Part shown: positions 45,011-57,657 of the stretch, piece by piece
How the letters are laid out: each line of letters begins with the position of its first letter
Position numbering within the stretch: position 1 is the stretch's first letter
Program-made: the position numbers and the translations under genes
Notes under the pieces: generated by a model
Database searches by the model: none
The model's input: only the letters and a program-made list of their open reading frames with translations
Told to the model about the DNA's origin: nothing
Source: Ophioderma brevispina
Lineage: Eukaryota > Echinodermata > Ophiuroidea > Amphilepidida > Ophiodermatidae
Direction: 5' to 3'
DNA: 64,000 bases
Assembly: GCA_023653785.1 (NCBI GenBank)
Contig: JAMKCH010001700.1
Location: 1-64,000 of the forward strand

Positions 45011-45228
45011 AGTTCTGATACGATAAACGTTCAAACATCCCAGTCCCACAATATATTGTCATATTCTTCAGATATTTGTGCATAGAATAACACTTCTCAT
45101 TAAAGATCTTGCCAATCGGTAATATCACACGCCGTACTATGTCCGAGAAATACGAACTTTCACAAGCTTTTAATCACAACCATTAGGTCGGTGTACAAAT
45201 CATGACAGTAGACAGGTTTAGATGCATA

Positions 45229-46659
45229 TGTTCGATTTTGTTCGAGTTTCAATGTGTGAATTAAATTTATGCAATTACAGAAATGTCAGTTAATTTTGTG
45301 TTAAGGCGTCATTTATATCGATAAAGACAAAAGAAACAACAGTGCATAACGACAACACAAGACAAATGAAATAAGCATTATAGTGAAAAAGGATTGAAAA
45401 AACACGCGTAATTAGAAAACTAATAGGAATTAAAAGGTATTGCTTGTTGTAATCGGGTAAAAGCAAACTCCAAAAATAAAAGAAGCAATGCCGTTTTAGA
45501 CTTGATATAATATTGTGCAGAACTAGAAATCATTTATAAAGAAACTTCTAAATCCGTTTAGTGGTTAAACATGTCCTAATGTAATGCAATTCAAAAAAAC
45601 ATGTTTTAATTGGTGTTCGCCAGTACTTTCAGCAAGAAGATTAATTATATGACCTATTGTCAAGTTGAACACTTCGTCAAGTTAGACACTTCGATCACAG
45701 TATCAAAAGATAAATTCAATTTTAGTCAAACTTTGGAAATCACGAATTTGATCCATTATCTTTCAAATCAATCAAGTAAAAATTTGTGCCTTCAAATTTC
45801 AGTATCTAATTTGAAATTTAAAATTAACATACAATCGTATTTATAGTATTTCCATTTGTTTAATCCCCAAAATTAAGGTGTTTCAACTGATTTAAGAAAC
45901 GCTCCACCGTCAGACAGCAACTGTACTGAGTTTCGGGGTTGTTCTTGTAACAGCACTCGCAGTTATCTTTAGACGGTGTCCATCATTAACTCCAGGATGA
46001 TGCAGGATGGCATCTCGTTAATCTTAACGAATCATTCCCGTCTCATGATGTCAGCGGCCTGCTGGCCTGATCAACACTCGCTACCACTAGGCTTTCTCCT
46101 ATCATTATTATGCATATGTAGGGTGGTTCAAAATACACCATCCTTTAAAATAATCCATTCCTCCTTTTTCACCTTCCTCTTTTTCTAACATTACTCTCCT
46201 TCCCTTGCTTCTTGACCAGTCATTCGTTTTGTCGACATTGTTATGCACTGTTGGAAAAAATAACGGTAGAATACCGGAATCCCAGCTGCCAGTATTCTAC
46301 CGTTAAAATACAGTACATCGTAGAAAGTAAATTTACTGTATTTAAGAGAGTCTTGAGCATTTTAATGACTTTGACACAAAATATGTGTTTTTCTTCATAC
46401 AAACATCGACAAAACATCAAAACTTCTCTTCAATCATAACGGCAAATTCATCTTTACGGTTGCTGTTATTTAACGGTAGAATACCGGCAGCTGGGATTCC
46501 GGTATTTCATGGTATTTTACGGTTAAATAACAGAAATTTTTAACAGTGTAGCTACATTTTTCCTAAAATACATTTGTGATTAAATAGCAACACTTAGAGT
46601 AAGAATCTGAGAACTAGACACGTTGTTATTCGTGGTTTACGGTTCGTCACGCAGTTGCG
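45229..46659. repeat. duplication unit A (full, 1.43 kb)
   Basis: Its first 172 bp (45229-45400) and last 260 bp (46400-46659) recur next to each other in unit B (46674-47102). Unit A holds the MITE at 46246-46548 and a middle of about 1 kb absent from unit B. A GC-richer stretch at 45900-46090 has no recognised coding sense. Confidence 0.9.
46246..46548. mobile_element. 303-bp CACTGTT-family MITE with strong subterminal hairpins
   Basis: Left end CACTGTTGGAAAAAATAACG, right end CAGAAATTTTTAACAGTG followed by TA. Subterminal CGGTAGAATACCGG and CAGCTGGGATTCCGG sequences appear inverted at both ends, giving a foldback. The right part is repeated in unit B (to about 46991). Confidence 0.8.
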
Positions 46660-46673
46660 CAGTGAACTTCTTT

Positions 46674-47102
46674 TGTTCGATTTTGTTCGAGTTTCAATGT
46701 GTGAATTAAATTTATGCAATTACAGAAATGTCAGTTAATTTTGTGTTAAGGCGTCATTTATATCGATAAAGACAAAAGAAACAGTGCATATACCGACAAC
46801 ACAAGACAAATGAAATAAGTATTATAGTGAACATGATTGAAACAAACATCGACAAAACATCAAAACTTCTCTTCAATCATAACGGCAAATTCATCTTTAC
46901 GGTTGCTGTTATTTAACGGTAGAATACCGGCAGCTGGGATTCCGGTATTTCATGGTATTTTACGGTTAAATAACAGAAATTTTTAACAGTGTAGCTACAT
47001 TTTTCCTAAAATACATTTGTGATTAAATAGCAATACTTAGAGTAAGAATCTGAGAACTGGACACGTTGTTATTCGTGGTTTACGGTTCGTCACGCAGTTG
47101 CG
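46674..47102. repeat. duplication unit B with ~1-kb internal deletion
   Basis: 46674-46840 matches 45229-45400 (small indels) and 46843-47102 matches 46400-46659 almost exactly (a few substitutions). The deletion removes the left half of the MITE, leaving its right end. Confidence 0.9.
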
Positions 47103-47689
47103 ATTGTTTACCGAACTATCAACATTTCACATCATTGCGTGATTTGTGTAGATATTTTCACCGCACAAATTTTCATACTTTTGGTACACCCCATTCGCAC
47201 TGAAATCCACGCGCACCAATCAGTGTCAGTTTAATTGTTTAGGTAGCCTAGCCAAACTAGTTGTGGTTAGTCAACAAACGGAAGGACCGTTCAAAACACG
47301 CCATTATAAATTTTCACAAAAGATACAAATAGTCGGTAATAAGTTAAAAATAAATCGGAGGAAACAAAGGCTTCAGCGTCCGGTCAAAACTGCTAGGATA
47401 GAAGAGGCACCCAAAGGGATGTGTTTAACCTAGTCTGGTCAAATTTTTAGAAACGTAATGCTTAAAGGTGCTTCTTGTGCTTGTTACGCCTTTTGTTTTA
47501 TTTATGGTTCACTTGAGAAAAGCTTATTCCCAATTGCATTTGATGATCTTGCGTATTGGTGTTATGAGCAAATTCTTGTGTCACTTTTTCATAGGCCCCT
47601 GTGCTTTTAATAAAAATTGGCGAACACTTCTAACTCTACCACTACACTATCGCTACTCTACTACACTTCTATTACACCACTACTTACTA
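47103..47689. other. no gene recognised
   Basis: AT-rich; no motif or repeat recognised apart from proximity to the ACT microsatellite. Confidence 0.35.
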
Positions 47690-47704
47690 CTACTACTACC
47701 ACTT

Positions 47705-47795
<91 letters not shown>

Positions 47796-47803
47796 TTATC
47801 CTA
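47640..47803 (+). repeat. (ACT/CTA)n microsatellite
   Basis: Degenerate CTA/ACT triplets from about 47640, clean from 47707 to 47795, with one frame slip at 47749-47752. Overlapping open frames give poly-Leu, poly-Thr or poly-Tyr and are not genes. Confidence 0.95.
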
Positions 47804-48059
47804 CATTAGGGAGAGACATTTGGTTTTCTTATTCACTCATTAATACGTTAGGGAGACATTTCGTGTCTCCCAAACGTATCCCTTTGTATTGCGGTTTATT
47901 CCGTCAAGGATAATTAATTAAGGGTAATACACTATAATAACAAAGTATATGAATATTAATTAATTAATTTAAATAAGAAGAGAACTCATTATAACCTAAT
48001 GAATTATTAAAATTAAAATGTCTTCCTAATGTATCACTTTTCGTAATAATTAATTATTA

Positions 48060-48330
48060 TTATTATCATACTAATACTACTACGAATACTACCAAAAAGG
48101 ACATGAACATTACAACTTCTACCACTACTGCTACCACTACTACTATATGAATACTAGTACGAATACTACGAATACGAATATTATGAATACATCTACGAAT
48201 AGTACTACGAATACTACTAAGAATACTACTACGAATACTACTAAGAATACTACTACGAATACTACTACGAATACGAATACTAGTCCTGCTAATACAATCA
48301 TCACTACTATTACTACTACTACTGTAAGAA
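48060..48330 (+). repeat. interrupted (AAT/ACT/ACG) trinucleotide array
   Basis: Triplet-periodic array of AATACTACT, AATACTACG and ACTAAG units. It is colinear with a 72-codon Asn/Thr/Ser frame (48147-48365) and a Ser/Ile/Arg frame on the minus strand. Confidence 0.85.
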
Positions 48331-51037
48331 AACATCTAGTCCGACCAACATCGACTTCAATTTAAAGCAATTTCATTCCTCTTTTCACAATTAGGACTAC
48401 CGTTTCCTATTTTTGTCAAATTATAGCACTACCAAGTGATTCTTCGAAGTACCTAGAAGCTAAACAACTACTGAAAACCCAGGTTTGCCTGTTGTTTCAC
48501 TTTGATTACGTTATGTACTTTATGATTCTTTTTATTGATCTCATGAGAATATGTCCATCTGATGGATACATGATGGTTAGTTCTATTAGTTTCAAGAGTA
48601 TTACCAGTGGGATTCGGGCGTATCAAGCAATCTTCTAGAATACACAGACCAAAATTGTTTGAAGTTTACACAACGTCCCTTTCGTTGACGTCACACTAGC
48701 TAGCGACAATACATACACAGGTTTAGAATAGCTGTTGCTAAGACAAGTAAGCGGTGTTAGTGACAGCTCCAGCTATCGCGTATATGCAATTAGTGAAAAC
48801 TCCAAATCAGATGGTCAAGGCATGCAGTTACTTAGCTAGTCGGCGATGGAGCTAGACATGTTACCGAATGCTGATTATCTTATCATGGAATAATATCACC
48901 CCACTTTGTTGTTCTATCATCGCCATCATACACTGGAGCAAATTCTCCCTCGTAATGCAGATTGTTAATTACTGGGATTGCATTGTTACCGGATATGAGG
49001 ATGTTAATTACTGCTCCAGAGCAAGCGCATTCTATATCGTGATAACTATACAGGTATGTTAATAACATTAGACTATTAAAGATGTATAATGAGTAAAAAA
49101 TATGTGTTCAGATTATCAGGGATGTATATTATGTGTTTAGATTATCAGAGATGTATCATTAGTAAAAATACGTGTTTATAAAGTAGAGAGCGCAATATTT
49201 TTGTGGAAAAGTATATGAGTACTTGACAAGGCATTTTTATTTCTGTGAGAGAGAATCTTTAAAATGCTAAATGTTTTAACTTTTTAACTTTTTTGGATGT
49301 TGTTAAAGAAGAGTACACTAGCTACATGTACATATGGCTACACAACATACGCTTTCAGTTGGAATAACCGAGAGCAAATTATCATATTTGTGAATTAAAC
49401 CATCTCTTCGTATTTCGTCGTATCAGATTACCTAATTTGTGTCCAAATTTTGACTGTGATACTCTATTAATTCAGTCCTTTGGCTGCGATTGCAATATAT
49501 CTTTGACTGCAAGATTACTTTCAATTGTTTTATGCAACATTAATTATAAACTATTTTCGACCGAAATCAAAATATATACTAAAGGTTAATAAACAAAATA
49601 AAAAACCAACATATTAACAACGAAACTCCTCGGTATATTAAAAGCTAAGTGTGTTTGTAGTTTATTTGAAACATTGTGTGAGCTGTGATTGGCATTCCAT
49701 TAGTAAATGAATCAATTGGATCTAACCACTACCTCTGCCGTTTGATTTGAGATAGACGTAGTAAAGAGGAAATTGTGTAAGGGACGTTTTGTTCAGTCTA
49801 ATTAAGATGTCCCTTTAAATTGATGTGGCAGCAAGGTTAAACTGTTGAATTAAAAAATGACAAATGACTGTGGTGCATGTTATTACCTATTCAATTGTAA
49901 CCTTGGGCAATGATAAAGTATGCTGTGTTCGGTGGAATCTCTGTCACCAGTTAAGTAGCAAATATTAATACTGTTTTACAGATCATTTTTAGTAGGCCTG
50001 GTTGAGTATTTAAGTCAGAATTTACCGAAAGTGCAATGATTTTTCCATGTCATCGCCTTGTTTAGCCTAAGGACATGAAGGAGTTGTGGGATACTCGAAA
50101 CAGGAGGCTCTTCTTCTCTGATAAAAACCGTACCCTTAAGAGTTTACGAGCGGAGCGGAGACAGTATAACGAAAGCGTCGTAATCAGATAATCAAGTGGA
50201 CAGAATTTAGGAAAGCCATACAAGTGGCATGAATAGAGGCAATATTCCAAGATAGTAATGCCAATATAAAACATATGTATCGGATAAGGACACATACTAC
50301 TTTTGTTTTGCTCTGTAACGATAAACGAACCAATCGGACATTGGATAGTCTTAGATTGCGTGTTCACCCAATTCATCAAATTTTGCTTTCTGATTGGATA
50401 TATCATTAAAAGTCGACCAAACTAAAAATATTTAGATTGGATACATGGAATGGATAAATACGCGAAATGATCACAACCCCTGACAGAAAAATGTTGGCTG
50501 GCGGTTATATTCTCTGCTCATTAATAAACCTGGAAATCGGATGTTTTGTAACCAAATAATTATAGTAAATATATTTCCATCCCATTTAACGGGTCATTCA
50601 CTAAAATTCCAACATGCAGGGCGTGTGTGTGAGCTTATTTGTCATGAGTGTATATAGTCAACTCCAAGGAATTCTGTCCTCCAGAGCTATATCAAGATAG
50701 ATATTATTTACCTCTACTTGACTCAGATGAATTTTTAGAAGCTTTAGAACCCATCCCCAAATATACACTGATTTGGAAATTGCACATTTATGACATAACT
50801 AGGTCATGTGACACGACTCCCCAGCATATCCCCAAAACACAGAAAATTCAAAATGTTTTTGTTTTATTAGCAGCAGAAAATCAACGGACAGAAATCATGA
50901 TCTTGAAAGGTGTTTGTGGTGTTGCATTTCTTGTGCACTTTTTTGTATAAGTAACAATGTGGCTATACTACAGTAAAATGTTGCATGCATTATGGGGGTT
51001 TGGTTTAACTACCTCATTTATTTTGTCTTTGAAACAG
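48331..51037. other. no gene recognised
   Basis: AT-rich. GATTATCAG(G/A)GATGTAT is repeated at 49113 and 49142, and GTGTTTA nearby. GATGTCCCTTTAAATTGATG near 49806 looks like a MITE end. Open frames at 50062-50406 (minus) and 50648-50950 (plus) have no motif. Confidence 0.35.
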
Positions 51038-51170
51038 TGGCGTAACGGCCTGCCCGCTCTGATGGGGCGGCAACATTATTTCCCCTCTTGGAATTGTTCC
51101 CTCTATATGGGGGTTGAAATGCTAATTTTTCTTTCAGTTCAGCGGGCTAAAAAACGCCTGATTTAAGCAT
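51038..51170 (+). mobile_element. possible hAT-like terminus (CAGTGGCGTAACG)
   Basis: CAGTGGCGTAACGGCCTGCC at 51036 resembles hAT transposon ends of the CAGTGGCGTAAC type. The opposite end was not found in the window, so this may be a solo or damaged copy. Confidence 0.3.
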
Positions 51171-51419
51171 GATTTTTGGAAATTTTTTTTTCCGTCCCCC
51201 AAAGTCGTCAGGGTGGCACTGTGCCCACTGCCCCCCCCGCCCCCGCCTTTACGTCGTCAAGCGTAACCTGCTTTTATGTGTGGGGTTAAGGAGGCATGAA
51301 TGTGGAAGGATAGTAGTTCGGAAGGCAAAAGAAAGTCATGCAAAGACGTAAGAAAATGCGGGAGTTGCTGAAATAATAAGTTATGGTGCCACTGCTTGGA
51401 AAACTAACTTGTGCGGTTA

Positions 51420-51690
51420 CTGTATGCCTCCTCCCGGGGGGCTTACTCAACTAGTTTTCGGTAGGGATGGTGCGGGGGCGGGTGCGGGGCCCGAATTTTG
51501 GGGGCTTGGGAACGGGCGTTGGAACGACATTTTGAAAGTTGGGCCTTTGGAACTGAAATTGGCTAAAATTTAGCTTCTGAGGCAAACATTTTCCCAAGGG
51601 GACCCTAAAGAACTGATTCTGCTTCTAAACAACTGGACCCCTTAGAACTGGCTGGATAGGTGCGAAATAGGGTCTGACAGGCCTCAATAC
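51420..51690 (+). repeat. GC-rich repeat beginning CTCCCGGGGGGCTTACTC
   Basis: GC-rich block (51427-51540) followed by degenerate GGAACTGA/GGACCCC words, ending before a T-rich tract at 51700-51725. The head resembles the block at 40714. No coding sense. Confidence 0.45.
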
Positions 51691-52211
51691 CCCGTACCTC
51701 TTTTTTTTTTTTGTTTTTTGTTTTCCCCTATTGTTCAGTAACCCCCCACCCCGGTTAGCCTCCATCTTAAAATAAGTTCTGTATGAAGTGTGTACAAACC
51801 CACTTTAGACAGCTGTAATCAAAACACTCTATGTACACCTTCAGTTCAACTGTAATTTTCAAGGATCTTTTGGTTCATCGGACCTAGTCTTAACAGAAGG
51901 GTCTAAACTGAGGCCGGTTTTACCTATGTATATTTTAGGTTTCAATGCCCCCATGACCCCTAATCTATTACTTAGAATGTCGATGAATATCACTGATTTT
52001 AATAAGGGTTCATTTCTCAGTTTAATGTCATTAGACTTAAGACGTTTGGCCATAGACTTTAAACGGAGCACATAAATCTGAAAAAAAAGGACTAAGTAAG
52101 GAAAGGAAAATTCAGACGTTGAGTAATAACAACAACGGTATATCCTTACTCTAAACCCAAAGCTCAGTTACCCCGTGGTATCTGATTTAAGTACCAATTT
52201 TTCCTCGTCGA

Positions 52212-52390
52212 TTGGAATCAAGATGTGGGCTGGTCATTGGTCTGCCATTGAGTGGATTGCTCTCTTTGATGTTGATTTCCGTTGCATTCCCATATGACGA
52301 ATATCCGTCAAAAAAGATTGCATCCGTACGTTCTGATAATATCCTATTCAAGGGTGATGAGGTGCAAAGAGGCGGTACCTCTTGGGATAT
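52212..52390 (+). CDS. possible exon with signal-peptide-like start, unrecognised
   Basis: The frame reads RCGLVIGLPLSGLLSLMLIS then VAFPYDEYPSKKIASVRSDN and ILFKGDEVQRGG. A hydrophobic stretch followed by a polar part looks like a signal peptide and mature start, but there is no ATG at its head: an AG (GGAATCAAG) precedes ATG in another frame, so a splice acceptor would be needed. A donor-like GGCG|GTACCT is at 52372. No family recognised; low confidence. Confidence 0.2.
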
Positions 52391-53801
52391 TTTTCTTTTT
52401 ACCAATTTTATCTATATTTTTCAACTTATGTGTTTGATTGTGAATATGGAAATTCTGCCATCTTTTGTTCGCAATTTCTTTTCCTAGGTATTGTATGTCA
52501 ATTTATTTAAAGATGAAACCTAGCAACCACGCTAAATCTAATTAAAATCAACCACTTGTTTTACCTACTGCAATAAGACTGTGCCTGCCGTTTTATTTCA
52601 ACATGTATTACAGTATTTTTAATATTGGGGCTTAACTCACTAATCCCGCTGTTTCTAAGCTCGGAAATATCACCATTGTAACCTTATTACGCCTTAAGGG
52701 TCGGAATTCTAATATTTAGATTTATTTTGACGGGATATGTTTTTTGTTAAATGCCAATTTTACTTTCTAAAATTTTAAACTGTATCATATAGCCAAGTGT
52801 TTAATACAAGGTACGTTTTCTTTAAAAAAACTGTACACACTACACGTTTTGCCACTTTTGCCACATATGTAAACAGACTATAAATATATGATATAATACT
52901 TAAATCCGGCGCGCTTCGTCCAATTTGTTACGGCTGCCAATTCAAATAGACTTAAAGATGTAGCTATATTACCTTTTATTCGTAGACATTTAGGAGCGCA
53001 TCGTGTTATTTACAGTCATGTGGATATTTGCCTACTAACAGTTTTCATATGCATTGGCTTCAAATACTCAACTCTAAATAAAAAAGATACATCCAGCTTG
53101 TGGCAGCTATTCGAATTTTATTAAGCAAATTAGTCAGTTGAAATTCAGGCTAACATAACTGCGTCCTGATTACATTTCAATAAATCCATCACGTGTCCTT
53201 AATAAGAAGTAGTAATCAGTAAAGGCACAATTCAGTTCTTGATGGCTTGTATTTGGATTCTAATGTAAGACGCTAAGTAAGTTGAATGTATTTTGGATTG
53301 GTATGTCGACGATCTGTTTGCATGCGTGCTCGTCTTATCCCCGGGATCTCAGAAATAGCCAAGTGTTTGTCTGGCCCATATATTAAAATTATATATTAAA
53401 ATTAGAACATATTTTAAATTACCGTAAATGGTCGTGATGGAATATGCCTAGACTGACGCGGTGGTTGATGGATGTGAAATTGATTTGGATATGTTAACAT
53501 ACACAGAGTGTGGTACTGACATCCGATGTTGTTTAAAACCGGATATGAAGTTACCAAAAATGATAATTAATGAGAGTGTATGTTCGTTTGAAGTTAGATC
53601 GACTTTCTTAAGTTCGAACTAAGAAAACAGTAGCAAAGTTAACTTTCAACTGACCCAAAACTTATAATAATTTTACGACGCTTTCACCTTAACACCATAA
53701 TCCTGGATATGCCTATGAATGTAAGTTATAGGTCCACTATAATTATACTAACTTTTATCATTCAATATGAAAATCCATAATTCGCACTCACATAATTAAC
53801 C
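52391..53801. other. no gene recognised
   Basis: AT-rich DNA without recognisable coding block or named repeat. ATATATTAAAATTA is repeated at about 53378-53402. Confidence 0.35.
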
Positions 53802-54202
53802 TGCCAAATTATAATTATTAATTCCCCAGAAAGCGTAAGGATTCATTTTTTTGTTTTTTGTTTTTTGTTTTGCGAAGAAGAAAATTCACTTGTAATTGTT
53901 TCGTTTTGTTTTGTTTTAGACGCAGATGTATATAGTTGCTAGAAAATACGAATCGTTTTTTGAACTCTATTATGTGAACACTGAATGTTAACATAAGAAC
54001 ACAACCTTGTTAAATAAGGCAACGTGAAAATCTTACCATTATAGTTACACTATTCTGTTATAAACCCCGTGCAGTGTGAGATAAACTCAATAACAGTGCA
54101 GTTAATACAATTATGACAAATTCATGTATTGGCCGTCCCAAATCTAGTTTTGCATAAATTTTAAAATGTCTATTTCATTTGCCAAATTATAATTATTAAT
54201 TC
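53802..54202. mobile_element. 355-bp inserted sequence flanked by 23-bp direct repeats
   Basis: TGCCAAATTATAATTATTAATTC (23 bp; positions 53802-53824 and 54180-54202) flanks 53825-54179. The enclosed sequence is nearly identical to 58998-59361, which lacks these flanks. Long direct repeats of this size are typical of LINE-driven insertion, but no poly-A tail or Pol III box is evident. Confidence 0.8.
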
Positions 54203-54239
54203 TAATTACATTTATCATATATGGCAGCACTATTAGCAT

Positions 54240-54600
54240 CCTGGCGTTGGAACAACAGTGGCGAAACAGGGGTTATTTAACATGTCTAAGATAACTTGAA
54301 CATTTCATCTTGGTACCAATATTGACCCAATATTGCAAGGTTGGAACAACAGTAGCACCTTGCACTTTGCCATTGTGCCAACGATCATCCTCATATTGAT
54401 AAACCTTGGACTTAGCCCTTGTGCCAACGTTCAACCCATGTCGATAAACTTAAGACCTAGCCACTGTGCCGATGTTCAAACTATATGACTTTGACATTGA
54501 TCCAGTGTTTAACCCATATCGATAAAATCATAGCCAATGTAATTCCAACCAAGAAGAATTGGACCAACAGAGAAACAAGGGATTTGCCCCGAGGGATTAT
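54240..54600 (+). repeat. degenerate ~46-bp minisatellite between related end blocks
   Basis: Units such as CTTGTGCCAACGTTCAACCC then TCGATAAACTTxxGACxTAGCC recur about four times (from 54370, 54418, 54465 and 54510). The end blocks TTGGAACAACAGTGGCGAAA (54248) and TTGGACCAACAGAGAAAC (54559) are direct repeats. A third GGTTGGAACAACAGTAGC is at 54339. Confidence 0.65.
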
Positions 54601-56029
54601 CCGGTTGTCATTGACATTTGGTTCTAGCAGGTGAAAAAAACTTGACAACAATATAATAAATAATTATATTGATAATATAATTAATCATTCTTCGTTTTTT
54701 AAGGTATTAAGTGAAAAGCGCTTATTTATTCGGCTCCCAGTTGCCATGGCAAACAATGACAACATTTGTGAAAATGGTGTTTTCTTTTCGGAATGTCCCG
54801 GCGGCAAAATTTCGGCGGACATTCTTTCTAAACACCATTGATGTAAGGCAAATAGTATGTGTGTTACATTTAAACAAATATGTAGTTACAATGATAACAT
54901 TGACAACATGAAATGTGTGTGAAATCACTCGTTGAAAATTCCAGTTGAGTAATTCTCGTTGCACATCGAAAATTCATTTGTTACATTGCAGACTTATCAA
55001 AAAAAACTATAAAGTAACAAAGTATTGAAACAAAGTCCGGTATATCTGCAGATATTGCTTTTGTTTAAAACCCATTAGGCCTCCAAAGCGAAAATGCAAA
55101 ATATATTTACATTTTACAAAATTGGTACGAACAGCACTAAGGCCACGCCTGCAATGTCCTCTTCATTTCCATTATGAGATTATGTAAATATAACAGAATA
55201 CAGAATGTGCGCTAATATTACAGGAATACCATTCTTTTCAATTCAAACCACTTTTAGCACTATTTTGTGGATTATAAAAAATAATGTGCAAGACTAATAT
55301 TTAATTAGTCAAATAAGACACTTTGTTTGACTAATTAATATTCTCAGTGATATACCATATTAAAGCCCTTATTGAGAAGTTTCGAAAAGTGTGTCAAATA
55401 TTGTTCTGGTTGCCATGGTAACCACATAGGGTCTTTTTTGGCTTAATACTGAAACAACGATAACTAAAAGACCTAAATACCAATGGTACCAAACTTGGGT
55501 CGTTGAAAATACGCAGGGTACTATGAAACCCTGTTAATATGGTTGCCACGACAAACAAGAAGCGTACAATCAGGACATTTTGCACTATTATTTAAATTTG
55601 AAGCATAATTTTTAAAATCATTCATAGTGCCCTAGACCTAAGTGCGCTTAATATTTGTGCAAAATTTCATGTTGCTAAAAATCCCAAAGACATCGCTGGA
55701 TAAGGAGAGAAGGAGGCCCTCTATAATCAGCACAGTTATATTTTGATTTGGTGTTTTACAACTACTTTATCATGTACGATATACACTTGTATCAAGAAAA
55801 TATGAGAAAAATATGAGAAGCTTCAGGGGCAGGCTACCTGGAAAAGGCAAAGCTTAGAGCTTGCCTCCATTTCAATGACCATTCTAGCCCAGGAGCTAGC
55901 AGACATTTGTAACACATCTCGAGTACAAAAGGTTTGAGTGATTAAATATGTAGACAGCCTGACAGGGACCCCTGAAACGTGATTCTTAAGTGCCGCAAAT
56001 GCTGCCTTAAGGGGAGGGGGCAAGACAAG
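54601..56029. other. no gene recognised; X-box-like motif
   Basis: Contains GTTGCCATGGTAAC (55409-55422) and the near match GTTGCCATGGCAAA (54740-54753). Frames 55394-55585 and 55823-56023 (minus) show no motif. Confidence 0.35.
55409..55422. promoter_or_regulatory. X-box-like RFX motif
   Basis: GTTGCCATGGTAAC fits GTHNYYATRRNAAC at every position. No gene is attached to it here. Confidence 0.25.
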
Positions 56030-56290
56030 ACAAATTGATCCAATCGTGTTGAAAGGTATAGTTTGTACTATCTACAACGTGCAATTTAAGAGCTATAGAC
56101 TAAAAATAGCAAAAATCAATAAAAAGGGTAAATTTCAGTTGTACGGCGGTCAAATTTTAAAGTTGCTCCTATTTGGATAAAAAATGGTGCAAATTATTGG
56201 TGGAGTTCATAAGATTAAATAGTTTTGACTGTCTAAAATGCTTAGTTACCAAAGTAGGGGAAACAAGGTCAAACCCCATTGAATGCAATG
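56030..56290 (+). mobile_element. diverged relative of the 11179-12031 element
   Basis: CCAATCGTGTTGAAAGGTATAG, TAGTTTGTACTATCT and TTGCTCC followed by GGATAAAAAATG recall the words and order in the left part of 11179-12031. Only one arm is recognisable. Confidence 0.45.
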
Positions 56291-57204
56291 GACGTTGAAC
56301 TACCCTAATTTTTAGTACGCGTTTCTTAAAGATTATCATTATTATTATTTATTATCTTTGGATAAAAGCTGGGTGAGGGAAGAAAAAGAAGTATGGCCGA
56401 CCTTAAAATTTCGAGTTGGTTGATGCATTTAATAGTGAAATGTTTCAGTTTTGTAACAAATAATTCCAACCAAATATATGATATGTGAGCAGAAAAAATA
56501 AGAACTACATTTCTTTAAAAATCGGAGGGTGAGCGTTTTTGTACACAAATGTTTTGATTGCACAGGGTGAGTAAAAAAACATGACCCTGGTTGTGTCCGC
56601 CATTTTATATTTTTAAATTTACATAATCTAACATACGTGATATCATCTGAAAGCTTTGTTCATTATCTTTAATTTGCTGCAAAAATCAATCACATCGGTT
56701 AGGTATAGACCGAGCTGCAGTCGTTTGCATCAAGTAGTCGGTTTTACACTGTCCACGGGTTCACATTAAAATGAACAGCATTCAGCGAAGGAAATCAGAA
56801 GAAAAAATCGGGCTATTTATTGACTGCAGAATAAATATGATGCTATTTCATCCTACAAAATTCTATCACAATTTACCATCGAAGCCCACCTCATCACTCA
56901 TAATAATCATTTGAAAAATAAAGTAACTTTTTCATGTCTGTATTTTCTGAGAGTTGAATTAATCATACTAAATGAAGGAACAGACATCGGTGACAACCTT
57001 TTGAGGTTTAACGTATTGTGTATATTTGAAGACTAAAATATGACTTGAAAAAAGTGTTACAAATAAAAATTACCACTATCACTGGCTTTTACACCTTTAA
57101 GATACCACTTTATTTGACATAAACATATACATACCATACATATCATCATTTTGGTGGAGTCATTTGCTTAGTTGGCCGCCGTGCATTCAAATGGGAATCT
57201 GTGG
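56291..57204. other. no gene recognised; possible transposon end at 56563
   Basis: CAGGGTGAGTAAAAAAAC at 56563 matches the inverted end at 61172-61190 better than the nearer candidate at 60467 does. The rest is AT-rich with ATATCATCTGAAAGCTTTG near 56639, a noncoding dispersed-repeat style. Confidence 0.35.
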
Positions 57205-57205
57205 A

Positions 57206-57400
57206 TACACTGTTAAAAATAAACTTGTAAAAAAACAGGCATTTGACTGGCAACTGGGACTCACTACATGCAGAACGTAAAATAACTGGAGCCGTAAAAA
57301 TACCAAACTATTGCAGGGAACGTAAAATAACGGCGTAAAATCTCAGCTAAAACGTTAATTGTTTGGTTTTTGACTTGTTTAAACAATATTAAGAATTAAA
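57206..57400 (+). mobile_element. left part of a CACTGTT-type MITE
   Basis: TACACTGTTAAAAATAAACT at 57207, followed by several CGTAAAATAAC words. No matching right end in the next kilobase. Confidence 0.45.
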
Positions 57401-57657
57401 ACGTTATTACAATCCTCTGACCAAATTTTCACTTTGAAGCTATGGCATCATAGGCTACAAACATTGTATTTACGTTACCACATGGTTGTAAAAAGTTATA
57501 TATATTTCAGGCAAACAATTTTGAGAAAAAAAAGGCAATAAACAAAGGGAAAACGTGAAGAAATAAAGATTTAAGCACGTTTATACGCTTTGTTTTATAT
57601 GGTAATGTACACATTCTAATGTCACCAATTACTTAATCATCATTATGAATAAACCTA

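Noticed and set aside
44486..45128. Similar peptides encoded on opposite strands around 44562-45010
   Set aside because: The similarity is a direct result of the perfect 70-bp inverted repeat, not of two related exons.
47468..48365. Poly-Leu, poly-Thr, poly-Tyr and Asn/Thr-rich frames
   Set aside because: Direct translation of trinucleotide microsatellites.
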